A stretch of DNA of 64,000 nucleotides, taken from the NCBI RefSeq assembly GCF_002288635.1, contig NZ_NRSW01000001.1, positions 567,190 through 631,189 of the forward strand, read 5' to 3'. The stretch is from Mucilaginibacter sp. MD40. Its GTDB lineage: Bacteria > Bacteroidota > Bacteroidia > Sphingobacteriales > Sphingobacteriaceae. The translations under genes were made by a program, and so were the position numbers. Below, piece by piece: positions 19,061 through 28,321 of the stretch (its first letter is position 1; each line of letters opens with the position of its first letter). Below the pieces are notes generated by a model. That model was not told the DNA's origin, searched no databases, and saw only the letters and a list, made by a program, of their open reading frames with translations.

Positions 19061-19777
19061 GGTTATCAGCGCTATATCAATCTTATCGAACAATACCCTC
19101 ACTTTGAGTGTGTGATATCATTGATAATTTTAGCTGAAGCTTTATGAAGCTCATTCATCCGTTGGCAGAAGCCAACGGCAATGATTTCTCAAACGCCATT
19201 TTCATTGAATTGCCTATCATCGGAATCCCATTAAGTGTTTTGTTGAGCTGATTATGCATTCAGTTTCGGCTAAAGCCCTATTAGAATTTTCTAATCCGTT
19301 GGCTGAAGCCAACGGCAATGATTTATAAAACGGCCATTATCATTGCCGTCCCATTTATGGGACGGGCATTATACATAATGTAAGAGGCTTTAGCCAAATA
19401 ATAATGTAAGCAGCTATATTGCTAAACAAGAAGAGCGATGAGTAATCATTGCTCTTTTAGTATCATTGGCTTCAGCTAATGACAATGATTATCAAATAAC
19501 CATTTTCATTGCCGGGCATTGTGCAAGGGGCTTTAGCCAAAATAATAAATGCAAGCAGCTATATTGCTAAACAAGAAGAGCGATGACTACTCATTGCTCT
19601 TTTAGTACCATTTGGCTGAAGCTAACGGCAATGATTAATCAAAAAGCCATTTTCATTGCCGTCCCATTTATGGGACGGGCATTGTGCATAATTTCAAAGG
19701 CTTTAGCTAAAATAATAATGTAAGCAGCTATATTGCTAAACAAGAAGAGCGATGATCTCTCATCGCTCTTCCTGCAA
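19061..19777. repeat. Array of REP-like palindromes and repeated terminator hairpins
   Basis: A gene-free stretch packed with repeats. Palindromes with TGAA or AGAA loops, each followed by CAATGAT, lie at 19159-19178 and 19296-19315 (CCGTTGGC / GCCAACGG), with decayed copies near 19461 and 19610. From 19408 the block beginning AAGCAGCTATATTGCT is repeated at 19553 and 19722 (periods 145 and 169). Each block contains an AAGAGCGATGA / TCATYGCTCTT hairpin. The tracts between blocks carry CATTTTCATTGCC and GGCTTTAGCY, and two of them also carry GTCCCATTTATGGGAC. No protein-coding frame is supported. Confidence 0.85.
19745..19770 (-). terminator. Terminator after the M28 peptidase gene
   Basis: Perfect 11-bp stem AAGAGCGATGA / TCATCGCTCTT with a TCTC loop, 7 bases beyond the peptidase stop. 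It is also the last hairpin of the repeat array. Confidence 0.75.
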
Positions 19778-21343
19778 TCAATTCCTCGCAGGTTGTGCCT
19801 TTGGCAACTCTTTGCGCGGGATCATATCTTTACGTTCTGATGTATTGTACACAAACGATGCTACGATGGTAGCAGCTTGTTTAAGGTCATCTTCGCTCAG
19901 GCGGTCATAGGTATCCTGGTTACTGTGGTGGGTACGGGTACCATAATCCATGGCATCCTGTATGAACTGGAAACCCGGCAAGCCAACAGCATCAAATGAA
20001 AGGTGGTCGGTACCGCCGGTATTACCAATAGTAACCGTACCTGCGCCCAGGTCTTTAAATGGATTTAACCATGCCTGAAAAATAGGACCAGCAGCGCTAT
20101 CGCCTTGCAGGTAAATACCGCGGATCTTACCGGTACCATTATCTAAGTTATAATAAGCATCCAGTTTAGCCTGCTCCGGTTTTAATTCCATAGTTTTAGG
20201 ATCGCCGAAGTGGGTAGCCACATAACCGCGTGAACCAAACAGTCCCTGCTCTTCTGAGCTCCATAAAGCTATGCGGATGGTACGCTTTGGTTTAAAGCCA
20301 ATGGCTTTTAAAATGCGCATAGCCTCCATCATCACCGCGCTGCCGGCTGCGTTATCGGTAGCACCTGTAGCACCGTGCCACGAGTCGAGGTGACCGCCTA
20401 TCATTACCACCTGTTCTTTCAGTTTTATATCAGTACCCGGTATTTCGGCAATAACGTTATAACCCTGCAAGTCATCCGTAATAAACTGTGTTTTGATGTC
20501 GGCCTCCATCTCTACCTTTTGGCCGGCTTTCACTAAACGCAAAATACGCAGGAAGTCCTCCCCGCTGGTTTCCAGTTCGGGTGCTACGGCCTTAGCAGTA
20601 TCAGCATAAGAGGCTCCGTTGGTGGTAAAGGTAGTACCATCGGTACCGCGGCCCTGTGCCAATATTAAGCCCACCTTCTCGTCAACCAAAAACTGGCTGA
20701 TGGCTGCACGAGCAGCTCTGGCCTTACGCATAGCTGCGAATTGCGGTGAGTTAGGGTCAAAGGCCCGGCGTTCGCCGCGGGCTGCGGGTTTGGCGTTGGC
20801 CATTTCGGTAAGTTGGGCATCTGTGTAGCGCTCCAGATCGGGTTTCTCAGATCTTTTCAACGTATTTTTGGTATCAAATATCACGATCTTTCCGGCCAGC
20901 TTACCTTTATATTTATCCAGTTCGGCAACAGAATCGGCCTTTAGCAATACCACTTCGCTTTTAATAAGGCCATTGGTGCCGGGGGTCCATGCTTTAGGGA
21001 TGGCGATAATGGCATGGTAATATGGCACGGTGATGGCCGCATAGTTTTTCTGCACTTCCCAACCTTTGCCAAATTTGCCCCATGGTTCCAGTTTGGCATT
21101 AGCCATACCCCAGGTTTTTAATTGATTAACCGCCCAGGCCTGCGCGCGTTTTAAACCCGGCGAGTTAGCCAGGCGTGGGCCGGATACATCTGTTAAATAA
21201 AAGGCAGTTTCCATTACCTTAGAATGGTTGAGGCCTTCCTCTCTGATTTTGGCTACGGCAGCCTGGTCAACCGTTTCCTGAGCGAGGGCCGTAACGGTAA
21301 GACCTGTTAATGCCAAAGCCGTGTAAAGTAGTTTTAGTTTCAT
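19778..21343 (-). CDS. Secreted M28-family zinc aminopeptidase/carboxypeptidase with PA domain
   Basis: A 521-residue exported metallopeptidase. Signal peptide MKLKLLYTALALTGLTVTALA is cleaved before QETVDQ. A protease-associated (PA) region falls between about residues 130 and 280. The di-zinc catalytic domain has the ligands in order: IGGHLDSWHGATGATDNAAG (His and bridging Asp), ALWSSEEQGLFGSRGY (catalytic and metal Glu), YNLDNGTGKIRG (Asp) and TGGTDHLSFDAVGLPGF (His). The enzyme probably trims peptides in the periplasm or outside the cell. The best-formed promoter in this part of the window lies upstream (21368-21398). Confidence 0.93.
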   Translation of the reverse strand: MKLKLLYTALALTGLTVTALAQETVDQAAVAKIREEGLNHSKVMETAFYLTDVSGPRLANSPGLKRAQAWAVNQLKTWGMANAKLEPWGKFGKGWEVQKNYAAITVPYYHAIIAIPKAWTPGTNGLIKSEVVLLKADSVAELDKYKGKLAGKIVIFDTKNTLKRSEKPDLERYTDAQLTEMANAKPAARGERRAFDPNSPQFAAMRKARAARAAISQFLVDEKVGLILAQGRGTDGTTFTTNGASYADTAKAVAPELETSGEDFLRILRLVKAGQKVEMEADIKTQFITDDLQGYNVIAEIPGTDIKLKEQVVMIGGHLDSWHGATGATDNAAGSAVMMEAMRILKAIGFKPKRTIRIALWSSEEQGLFGSRGYVATHFGDPKTMELKPEQAKLDAYYNLDNGTGKIRGIYLQGDSAAGPIFQAWLNPFKDLGAGTVTIGNTGGTDHLSFDAVGLPGFQFIQDAMDYGTRTHHSNQDTYDRLSEDDLKQAATIVASFVYNTSERKDMIPRKELPKAQPARN

Positions 21344-21367
21344 GTATAAGTCAGTTATAGTTTACAA

Positions 21368-21398
21368 CAAACTTATTAAATAGGCTTATAAAGCCCAA
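21368..21398 (-). promoter_or_regulatory. Bacteroidota-type promoter of the M28 peptidase gene
   Basis: TAAGTTTG (21368-21375, minus strand) fits TAnnTTTG, and a TTG (21396-21398) lies 20 bases further upstream, the expected -33/-7 layout. The ATG is about 25 bases downstream. Confidence 0.65.
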
Positions 21399-21439
21399 CG
21401 CAACCCGCTAACAAAGTTGTTACATATACATTAAACAGC

Positions 21440-21471
21440 AAACGGGCAGTAACCGTAGTTACCGCCCGTTT
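21440..21471 (-). terminator. Terminator after the small beta-barrel gene
   Basis: AAACGGGC / GCCCGTTT ends with an inner GTAAC / GTTAC pairing form a long hairpin about 25 bases past the stop of the gene at 21496-22074. Confidence 0.75.
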
Positions 21472-21495
21472 GTACACTCAACATGATAGATTTAA

Positions 21496-22074
21496 CTATC
21501 TAACATCACTCTCCACTTTCCTTGCAGTGCTTTTACCCGGCAGATAGATCTGGAAACCGAATGACAGATTAAGGTTGCTTTGATACGTTTGATTACCAAA
21601 CCCTACCAAGCCATTGTATTTAAGCAAGGTTTCCAAACCAATGTTTGGAGTTACGAAGTAAGCGAAACCCGGACCAACACCTAAGTTTAGGCCGTTTGTT
21701 TTGCCGCCGCCATCGCTTACGTTAGTACCACCTACACCTACAGTTCCTTCTGCGAAGAAACGGCCATGGCGAAGCACTTCAGCATCTTTACCGGTATAAT
21801 AACGGCCTAAAGCACCAACACCATAAGTAGTTGTGGTTGGGGCGCCTTTAGCAGTTTGTATACCCAAGTTTACATAACCACCCAACGCAACATTGTCCTG
21901 GATAAACCATGCCGCTTTCGGGGTAATATCAAAGCTGAATACTTTTGGGTCATCAAGCCCTAAGTTGATGTTTGACAGGTTACCGCCAATTAAAACATTC
22001 CCTTTTTGGATCTGAGCCGATGCTGATGCGCAAAATGCTACGGCTAAAACGAATAGTAAAGTAATTTTTTTCAT
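21496..22074 (-). CDS. Small outer-membrane beta-barrel protein
   Basis: A 192-residue protein with signal peptide MKKITLLFVLAVAFCASASAQ. The mature part alternates short amphipathic strands with Gly/Asn/Asp turns (GNVLIGGNLSNINLG, ALGGYVNLGIQT, NGLNLGVGPGFAYFVTPNIGLETLLKY, LNLSFGFQIYL), the pattern of the outer-membrane beta-barrel proteins common in Bacteroidota. It probably forms an eight-stranded barrel; ligand and role are unknown. Monocistronic with a strong hairpin downstream. Confidence 0.85.
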   Translation of the reverse strand: MKKITLLFVLAVAFCASASAQIQKGNVLIGGNLSNINLGLDDPKVFSFDITPKAAWFIQDNVALGGYVNLGIQTAKGAPTTTTYGVGALGRYYTGKDAEVLRHGRFFAEGTVGVGGTNVSDGGGKTNGLNLGVGPGFAYFVTPNIGLETLLKYNGLVGFGNQTYQSNLNLSFGFQIYLPGKSTARKVESDVR

Positions 22075-22326
22075 ATGCTTATTGTTTTAGCAGGGTTTTA
22101 CAATAGATATGCCATGGGAGGTTTTAGATTTTATACAGTACAGGCAAAAAATAGCATACAGCTATTTCAAAGAGCCATTTTTTTGATAACAGTCAGTAAA
22201 ACAGCAATATATTTAAAACTAATAGGTGTGTTAAAATTTTACCTATTTTTAATAATAGTATCAGGTTACCTGAATAATGAGCATTAAAGGCTATTTTCAA
22301 TACATATTACCGTTTAACCCAACAAT

Positions 22327-22680
22327 ATGCTACTAAATACTGTACCTATACTTGCATCGCTCAATACAGAAAGTACGATAACTTTTTATACCGAATTACT
22401 GGGTTTTACCTTTCATTCCGAGTGGGATGGCTATCTTATATTTAGCCGGGATGGTATACAGATACATTTATGGCCTTGTGCAGACGAGGAAATCGCAAAA
22501 AACACCGGCTGCTACATTAACGTAGATCATGTGGATGAGTTATACCACGAGCTCTCACCAAAGGGTATTTTACACCCCGATGGCGACTTAAAGGATATGC
22601 CATGGGGGATGCGCCAGTTTAGCATTCTGGATAACAACGGCAACATTATTCATTTTGGGGAAGACAGGCAAGACGATTAA
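22327..22680 (+). CDS. VOC-superfamily (glyoxalase/bleomycin-resistance-like) protein
   Basis: A 117-residue protein with the two beta-alpha-beta-beta-beta modules of the vicinal-oxygen-chelate fold: IPILASLNTESTITFYTELLGFTFHSEWDGYLIFSRDGIQIHLWP, then CYINVDHVDELYHEL and GMRQFSILDNNGNIIHFGED. The pattern is that of bleomycin-resistance-like dimers, which bind or modify small molecules; the ligand cannot be told from sequence. It converges on the GT-C-like gene with two bases between the stop codons and no obvious terminator. Confidence 0.88.
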   Translation: MLLNTVPILASLNTESTITFYTELLGFTFHSEWDGYLIFSRDGIQIHLWPCADEEIAKNTGCYINVDHVDELYHELSPKGILHPDGDLKDMPWGMRQFSILDNNGNIIHFGEDRQDD

Positions 22681-22682
22681 TT

Positions 22683-24281
22683 TTAACGGCTAACAACCCT
22701 ACCAAACTCGCTGCCGGTAGCATTGGTTATTACACGGTAAACCGTCCAGTTATCTGTTTCATATACTTTACGGAAATTAAGGTTGGAAATATTACGTCGT
22801 ATAATGGTAATATATTTATTATTTAACTGCGTATATCCCGACTCGGCATTGCGGGCAGTAGATACCACTATATAATCTACATACTTATCAGGCGATTCCA
22901 GTGCGCTCAGGAAACTTCCCTCATAAGGCATAATAATCGGCTTAATGTCTTTTACAAACGCTACAATAGGGTAAGCAATAGCGTCATCAACCAACACGTG
23001 CGCGTCTACAGGCAGGCTGTTCAGGTAATTAGCAATATCAATATTTTCGGTATCTATATTTTCCTCGGTACGGTCAACCAGTACTTTGGTAAACTTCTTT
23101 TCTTCATCAACGCTTGAGTTGCGCAGGTAATACCAGCCTGCATACAGCTGCACCAATACAGCAGCCAGCAACAATAATTTAAACATACGCTGGTTTTTAA
23201 CCGTGTGGGCCTTCATCACTACACATAAGTAAGCCAGTATCATAAATATGAGGTAATACTGGTAGGATAAAAAAACCTTGTCGTATTTAATGTGCAAAAA
23301 CTCAATAAACGCAAAAGGGATTAGTATGGTAAGCACCTGGTACGTACTCTCGCGGAAAAGATATATGGCTATAACGATCATAGGCGCGAAAAGCACCACC
23401 CTGGCAGATAACAGTAATGATATTTCAGGTATTTGATAATAGGTATTGGTACTCTGCTGGTCAAAGCTTAGTTTATCGATCAATACGTTCCATGTGGCAT
23501 AAGGGCTTTCTGAAAAATAATTCAGATCACTGGCGTGTGTAAGGTTAAGTAACTTGTAACACAAAACAGCCACTAACGGGAGGCTAAACAAAATGATGTA
23601 AAGCGCGAAAGTTTTATTAGCCAGCTTCCGCCGCAACGACGGGCTGTTAAAACTTATAAAAAGCCTGAATATGGATTCTTTCTCGCTCAGGTTTAAGCTA
23701 TGAATGGTAATGGCTAATATGAGCGGCAAAAAGAAAAGCGTAAGCCATACAAATTTGTAATCGCAAAAGATGAGCCCTACCAGGCTGATACTGGCTATAG
23801 ATACGTGGAATGTAGTATTGGAGCGATAAAACTTAAACAGGTTAAGAAAGAACAGGAACAAGAATATCAGGATAAGATAAATACTCTTGCCCGAAGCAGC
23901 CGTGTAAATGATACCCGGATGAAAAAGGAAAATAACTAAAAGCAGCAGTACGTAACCATTATCCTTTAGCCTTTTGGCAGCCGTGCTTGCCATAATGTTA
24001 AACAACACCGCAGTACCTATGGCCGATGCCAGTGCAGGGGCCAGCGTATAACTTAACGGCATAAACATAAAAGTGGCATAAAAAGGGACCAATGGGGCTG
24101 TTAAACCCATTGTTTTTAGCCTGTTGCCTAACCCTTCGAAAACTATTTTGGTTTTTTCAATATAAAATAACGATTCGTGGTTATAGTAATTAAGCTTATT
24201 TAAATAAACCGCGCATACCAGGTAGTACACCACCAGGAATATGGTTATAATAAATAAGTATACTGAATCTGCTATCTTCAT
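22683..24281 (-). CDS. Polytopic membrane protein, GT-C glycosyltransferase-like
   Basis: A 532-residue protein with about ten membrane segments and a soluble C-terminal part from about residue 410. The first extracytoplasmic loop (LNYYNHESLFYIEKTK) carries an acidic residue where GT-C enzymes of the ArnT/PMT kind have their Asp/Glu catalytic motif. The C-terminal soluble part (DIANYLNSLPVDAHVLVDDAIAYPIVAF and following) resembles the periplasmic region of such enzymes. This fits transfer of a sugar from a lipid carrier, but the assignment is only structural. It starts 3 bases after the GT2 gene and is the last gene of the exopolysaccharide operon. Confidence 0.65.
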   Translation of the reverse strand: MKIADSVYLFIITIFLVVYYLVCAVYLNKLNYYNHESLFYIEKTKIVFEGLGNRLKTMGLTAPLVPFYATFMFMPLSYTLAPALASAIGTAVLFNIMASTAAKRLKDNGYVLLLLVIFLFHPGIIYTAASGKSIYLILIFLFLFFLNLFKFYRSNTTFHVSIASISLVGLIFCDYKFVWLTLFFLPLILAITIHSLNLSEKESIFRLFISFNSPSLRRKLANKTFALYIILFSLPLVAVLCYKLLNLTHASDLNYFSESPYATWNVLIDKLSFDQQSTNTYYQIPEISLLLSARVVLFAPMIVIAIYLFRESTYQVLTILIPFAFIEFLHIKYDKVFLSYQYYLIFMILAYLCVVMKAHTVKNQRMFKLLLLAAVLVQLYAGWYYLRNSSVDEEKKFTKVLVDRTEENIDTENIDIANYLNSLPVDAHVLVDDAIAYPIVAFVKDIKPIIMPYEGSFLSALESPDKYVDYIVVSTARNAESGYTQLNNKYITIIRRNISNLNFRKVYETDNWTVYRVITNATGSEFGRVVSR

Positions 24282-24284
24282 ATT

Positions 24285-26132
24285 TTACTTCACAAGGTTA
24301 GTTGGGTTATTCACCTTACTTAAACCATGATTGGTTTTTTCCCAATAGAATGGTTTTACCACCAATTGATATAAGCCTTTGTAGGCCGATATGGAGTGCA
24401 TTAACCAATAAATGGGGTTAGCAATAGCAAACAATATCAGCTCATAATAGCGGCGCTTAAAAACCGCTATCATGTTCACATATATCATCAGGATATTACC
24501 TACCATGAGGTTAAATATGGACATGAACAGCACCCAATCCGGAAACAAGCTGCGGATGGTGGAAAGGTCAAACACCACGTAGCATATAAATATCAGCAGC
24601 AACAGCGGGTACACCAAAAAGGTAATAGGCGTTGCACCAATAAAAAAGTTAAAACCCAGGAAACCCCGCCAGCCTATCTCCCGCCATAGCGCAACCGGGT
24701 CGCGCATGTGTACCAAGTAGGTTTGCATGTAGCCCTTTATCCAACGGCTGCGCTGGCGTATCCAGTTAAAAGGCTCATTGTTGGCCTCCTCGTACGTGGT
24801 TGAATTGATAATGGCTATTTTATGACCCTTAGCATACGCGCGTACACCCAGGTCGGCATCCTCTGTAACATTGAAGGGGTCCCATGCACCCAGTTCCACC
24901 AGCTCCTGTAATTTAAAGTGATTACTGGTACCCCCAAGCGGGATGGGGATATCCAGCGTGTCCAGCCCCGGCAGCATATAATCAAACCAGTACGAATACT
25001 CGAGGGTAAACATACGGGTAAGGAAATTCTCGTTACGGTTGAAATAATTTAGCGCGCTCTGCACACAAATATATTCCTCAGGCAGCTTCTCAAACAGCGC
25101 TACCACTTTTTTCAGCTGGTCGGTGTCCGGAATATCTTCCGCGTCATAAATAGTGAGGTATTTGCCGCGGGCAAAGTGCAGGCCATAGTTACACGCCTTC
25201 GGTTTGGTTTTAGGCATGTGGAAAGGCACTACAATTACCTCGAAAATAGCCGGGAAATCGAGGTTTTTTACCGCGTTAAACGTTTTATCGTCATCCTCCT
25301 CTATCAGCAGTTTTACATCCAGTTTATGGCGGGGATAATCTATCGACTGCAGGTTCCAGATCAGCTTTTTTATCAGCTTATCCTCTTTATACACCGGTAG
25401 CAGTATGGTGTAAATAGGCAGTCCATCGTCATTTATCTGCCGCAGATCTTCGCGTGTTACCGCCTGGTGCAGCTCAAACCTTGAGCCCACCAGCGCCAAA
25501 AACATTTTGAATATAATAGCTACCAGGAAGAACGAGCTGATAAGCACATTAATAATAATAGATGTGTTCTTAAAGCTTAATACCAGGCCAATAGCCACAA
25601 GGCTTATCAACACAAAAATAAAAATAAGCTGAGCGGTAGAAAAAGTCACTACAGCCGAGCTGTCGGGGTCGCGCTTCATCAGCTCAAACACGGCTGATTT
25701 TACGTAACGCTCGCCCAGTAATTTATTACTCAGCCAGGTAATGTCCAGGTCAGAGGTAACTATCACCTCAGGCTCCATGTCATAAGTAAACTTAATGAAA
25801 TCATGCACCAGCTGGTCATCCGGCGCGGCCATTAGTGTTACTACCTTGCCATTTTCTACACGCAGGGGCACGGCCAGGCGTTCATGGGCAAATACCAGGT
25901 CTATCTTGCTGAGCACTTCAGGGTCATACGCTTCTTCGCGCGGGTGCTCGTTAATAGCAATACCCGCGTTAAGCAGCGAACGCTCATAATTTTTACGAGA
26001 GATATACCCTGATGTAAGCGCTATTTTGATGAATGACAAGCCCGACTCCCGCGCGTACGCGTTTATAGCATCGCGTTCGCCGGCGGTAATAAACCTGTCA
26101 TTCACCAGCAAGTCAGGAATGGATATGCTCAT
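24285..26132 (-). CDS. Membrane glycosyltransferase family 2 with N-terminal MshEN-like domain
   Basis: A 615-residue processive-type glycosyltransferase. Residues about 1-150 resemble the type II secretion ATPase N-terminal (MshEN) domain; the c-di-GMP-binding RLGxxL motif is degraded here to SFIKIAL. Two membrane segments (about 170-225) precede the GT-A catalytic domain, with YDAEDIPD (Asp-x-Asp type), EDADLGVRAY (catalytic Asp) and QRSRWIKGYMQT (QxxRW). Three or so C-terminal membrane segments end in KPFYWEKTNHGLSK. QxxRW enzymes make polysaccharides such as cellulose and hyaluronan on the cytoplasmic face and thread them through the membrane. The adjacent BcsB-like gene points to a beta-glucan-type exopolysaccharide. 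Confidence 0.9.
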   Translation of the reverse strand: MSISIPDLLVNDRFITAGERDAINAYARESGLSFIKIALTSGYISRKNYERSLLNAGIAINEHPREEAYDPEVLSKIDLVFAHERLAVPLRVENGKVVTLMAAPDDQLVHDFIKFTYDMEPEVIVTSDLDITWLSNKLLGERYVKSAVFELMKRDPDSSAVVTFSTAQLIFIFVLISLVAIGLVLSFKNTSIIINVLISSFFLVAIIFKMFLALVGSRFELHQAVTREDLRQINDDGLPIYTILLPVYKEDKLIKKLIWNLQSIDYPRHKLDVKLLIEEDDDKTFNAVKNLDFPAIFEVIVVPFHMPKTKPKACNYGLHFARGKYLTIYDAEDIPDTDQLKKVVALFEKLPEEYICVQSALNYFNRNENFLTRMFTLEYSYWFDYMLPGLDTLDIPIPLGGTSNHFKLQELVELGAWDPFNVTEDADLGVRAYAKGHKIAIINSTTYEEANNEPFNWIRQRSRWIKGYMQTYLVHMRDPVALWREIGWRGFLGFNFFIGATPITFLVYPLLLLIFICYVVFDLSTIRSLFPDWVLFMSIFNLMVGNILMIYVNMIAVFKRRYYELILFAIANPIYWLMHSISAYKGLYQLVVKPFYWEKTNHGLSKVNNPTNLVK

Positions 26133-26198
26133 TAATAAACCTTCTGTATATAATTAAAACTTGCCTCAACTACCATCACCTTACGTAATGAGCAATTA

Positions 26199-28286
26199 TT
26201 AGTCGTTAAATAACTCCTGTGATTTTTGTACGCGCGAACGTATGTACAGGAACGATAGCAGGATAAGCACCAATATACCTAACAGGATATACAGGTTATA
26301 CGTATCCCAGAAACGGGTTAACGCGCTCTTAGTATCAATATATTCGAGGTTATCGCTTGATTTGTTGATATTGAACAGGTATTTGTTATTATTTACATCG
26401 GATATACAAACGTTGCTCGATAGCGTGGATAACTGCTCGGTAATAGACTTGGACGCCGCCAGGAAAGCCTCGGCCAAATGAGTACCCGTAGCGGTTAACA
26501 CCAGTGTTGCGTTGTTACTGCGGCCGTAAAATATTTGCGCAAGGCCGTTTGATGTGGTGTCAGACAAGGAGTAAACCACCGTATTATTATCCGTGTTGTA
26601 GAGCCTGAAATTACGCTCAAAGCTAATTGGCGCGTCAGGAAACTCCTTCATCATCTTATCATCCTTGCTTAACAGCGCTATGATGTTGTTCTTTTTCAGA
26701 TCAGCGGCTGTCATCTCATCAGAGTAAGAGAACTCAGGGAAATTATTAGCGTTGATGTTATTGTTTAGCTCATAAATGATCTCGCCCATGGCACCCGCCG
26801 CGTAGCGGGCATACGGTTTAGAAACCACTATACGAGTAGTACCACTGTTAAATGCTTCGGGGTACTGGTAAAAGCTCAGGTCGCTGGTAATGAACGGGTT
26901 TTTTGACTCCAGGTAAGATTTGTCCACATCAATCTCGGCGAAGAAATTGGTGAAGCTGTTTTTACAGTTACCACTGTTGGGGTAAAAACGGAACTCGCAC
27001 TCCAGCGTATTGTATTTATGGTGCTGGTAACGGTTAATGGTTACCGAAGTATTAAGCTTACCGGATGCATCCAGCTTTTCGCTGCTGATTAGCAACCCGT
27101 TTAGGTAGATGTTAAAGAAACCACGGTCGCCGGGGTTAAGGCTGCTGTAGTTGGCCACTACGCGTATCTCTACCTCTTTGGGTGTAAAGCTAAAATCGGA
27201 GTTTTTAAAGTTGAAAGCGCTTTTTAATGAACCAATACCTGATAAGAAATCGCTGGTACCACCTATCTGTTTCAATGATAGTTTAGAGCGGTTCTCATCA
27301 ATGGTTTTAAAGAAGGTGTTTTGCGCCTTATTCACCAGCAAGTAGTCGCCAAAGGTAGAGTTAAGCACATTCATGTTACCCAGGGCGGTAATGGTTTTTT
27401 CGTATCCGGCATCGTCGCCACCGGTAACAAATAATATCTCGGTAGGCACAACTTCCTGCGACACAGATCTCGTCGGTACAAATTTTCCGTTTACATTTAC
27501 CATATTAGTAATGGTATCCATTATAGTGCTAACAGATTTATTGAGGTAAAGCAAACCCTGGTTACTTTGCGGGGTAACCTTAATAAGGCTGCGCTTATCG
27601 GCAGGTAATGAGTTGATGTTACCCACCAGGATATAATTACGCACACTATCAGGCAGCTGATCTATCTGGTAAACGCCGATGTTACGCTGCTGTGTTTTTT
27701 TCAAACGCGAGTAAGCCCAGGCTACCGCTTTAAGGTCATGCAGGGTAGGGTTGGTATTATATACAATGGCGGTTTTGGTATCAAAGCAATTGCTGATGTT
27801 TACGTTATTAAAAAAGTTCTTATTACTTTTTACCAGGGCAAGGTGCGAGAAGTTCTTAACTCTTACCCACATGGCAGGGTTATCTAAATCGCGGCACTGG
27901 TCATCAGTAATAGAAAGTGCCGTTTTCACCTGTATCTTGAGATAATTATCAGCGGGCACATCGGCACGGCTCAGATTAATTTGTATACGCTGTATAGAGT
28001 CTTTTGTTAAATGGCCGCTATATACCGGTTTTGTGCCTATAAACAGGTTGATGTATGATTTTTCACGAATAAGCGCTTGAGAAGGCTCAATAAACAACAC
28101 CAGTTTACTGCCATTCATCTCATATTGCGGCGTAATTTTAAAATAGAAAGAGGTTGCACCGCTCATACCAAAAATAGGCTCATCGTCATTATGGCCCATT
28201 GCCTTAAATGAGATGATCTTGAAGTTTTGCGCAAATGCCCCCGCGGTTAAAAGTAAAAAAGCCAGAAGAGTGAAAAATCTTTTCAT
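26199..28286 (-). CDS. BcsB-like periplasmic exopolysaccharide synthase subunit
   Basis: A 695-residue exported protein with signal peptide MKRFFTLLAFLLLTAGAFA, a long periplasmic region and one C-terminal membrane helix (LYILLGILVLILLSFLYIRS) with a short basic cytoplasmic tail. This is the layout of BcsB, the carbohydrate-binding partner of bacterial cellulose synthase, and the jellyroll-plus-flavodoxin pattern is plausible (NGLLISSEKLDASGKLNTSVTIN; DKSYLESKNPFITSDLSFYQYPEAF). Similarity is in architecture and scattered motifs, not long identity. It lies 35 bases after the kinase gene and 66 bases before the GT2 gene, so it probably guides the nascent chain across the periplasm. Confidence 0.75.
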   Translation of the reverse strand: MKRFFTLLAFLLLTAGAFAQNFKIISFKAMGHNDDEPIFGMSGATSFYFKITPQYEMNGSKLVLFIEPSQALIREKSYINLFIGTKPVYSGHLTKDSIQRIQINLSRADVPADNYLKIQVKTALSITDDQCRDLDNPAMWVRVKNFSHLALVKSNKNFFNNVNISNCFDTKTAIVYNTNPTLHDLKAVAWAYSRLKKTQQRNIGVYQIDQLPDSVRNYILVGNINSLPADKRSLIKVTPQSNQGLLYLNKSVSTIMDTITNMVNVNGKFVPTRSVSQEVVPTEILFVTGGDDAGYEKTITALGNMNVLNSTFGDYLLVNKAQNTFFKTIDENRSKLSLKQIGGTSDFLSGIGSLKSAFNFKNSDFSFTPKEVEIRVVANYSSLNPGDRGFFNIYLNGLLISSEKLDASGKLNTSVTINRYQHHKYNTLECEFRFYPNSGNCKNSFTNFFAEIDVDKSYLESKNPFITSDLSFYQYPEAFNSGTTRIVVSKPYARYAAGAMGEIIYELNNNINANNFPEFSYSDEMTAADLKKNNIIALLSKDDKMMKEFPDAPISFERNFRLYNTDNNTVVYSLSDTTSNGLAQIFYGRSNNATLVLTATGTHLAEAFLAASKSITEQLSTLSSNVCISDVNNNKYLFNINKSSDNLEYIDTKSALTRFWDTYNLYILLGILVLILLSFLYIRSRVQKSQELFND

Positions 28287-28321
28287 CAGATTATAGCGTT
28301 AGTTTCGATATTATAAGCTTA

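Noticed and set aside
19408..19770. Repeats at 145-169 base spacing considered as a CRISPR array
   Set aside because: The units are long, degenerate, internally palindromic and contain terminators; there are no short constant repeats with unique 30-40 base spacers and no cas genes.
22075..22287. 70-codon plus-strand frame starting next to the beta-barrel gene
   Set aside because: AT-rich, no recognisable motif, starts directly at the divergent start codon; more likely promoter DNA.
24285..26132. GT2 enzyme called as a c-di-GMP-controlled cellulose synthase BcsA
   Set aside because: No PilZ domain is present and the MshEN-like motif lacks its Arg and Gly; only a generic processive glycosyltransferase call is supported.
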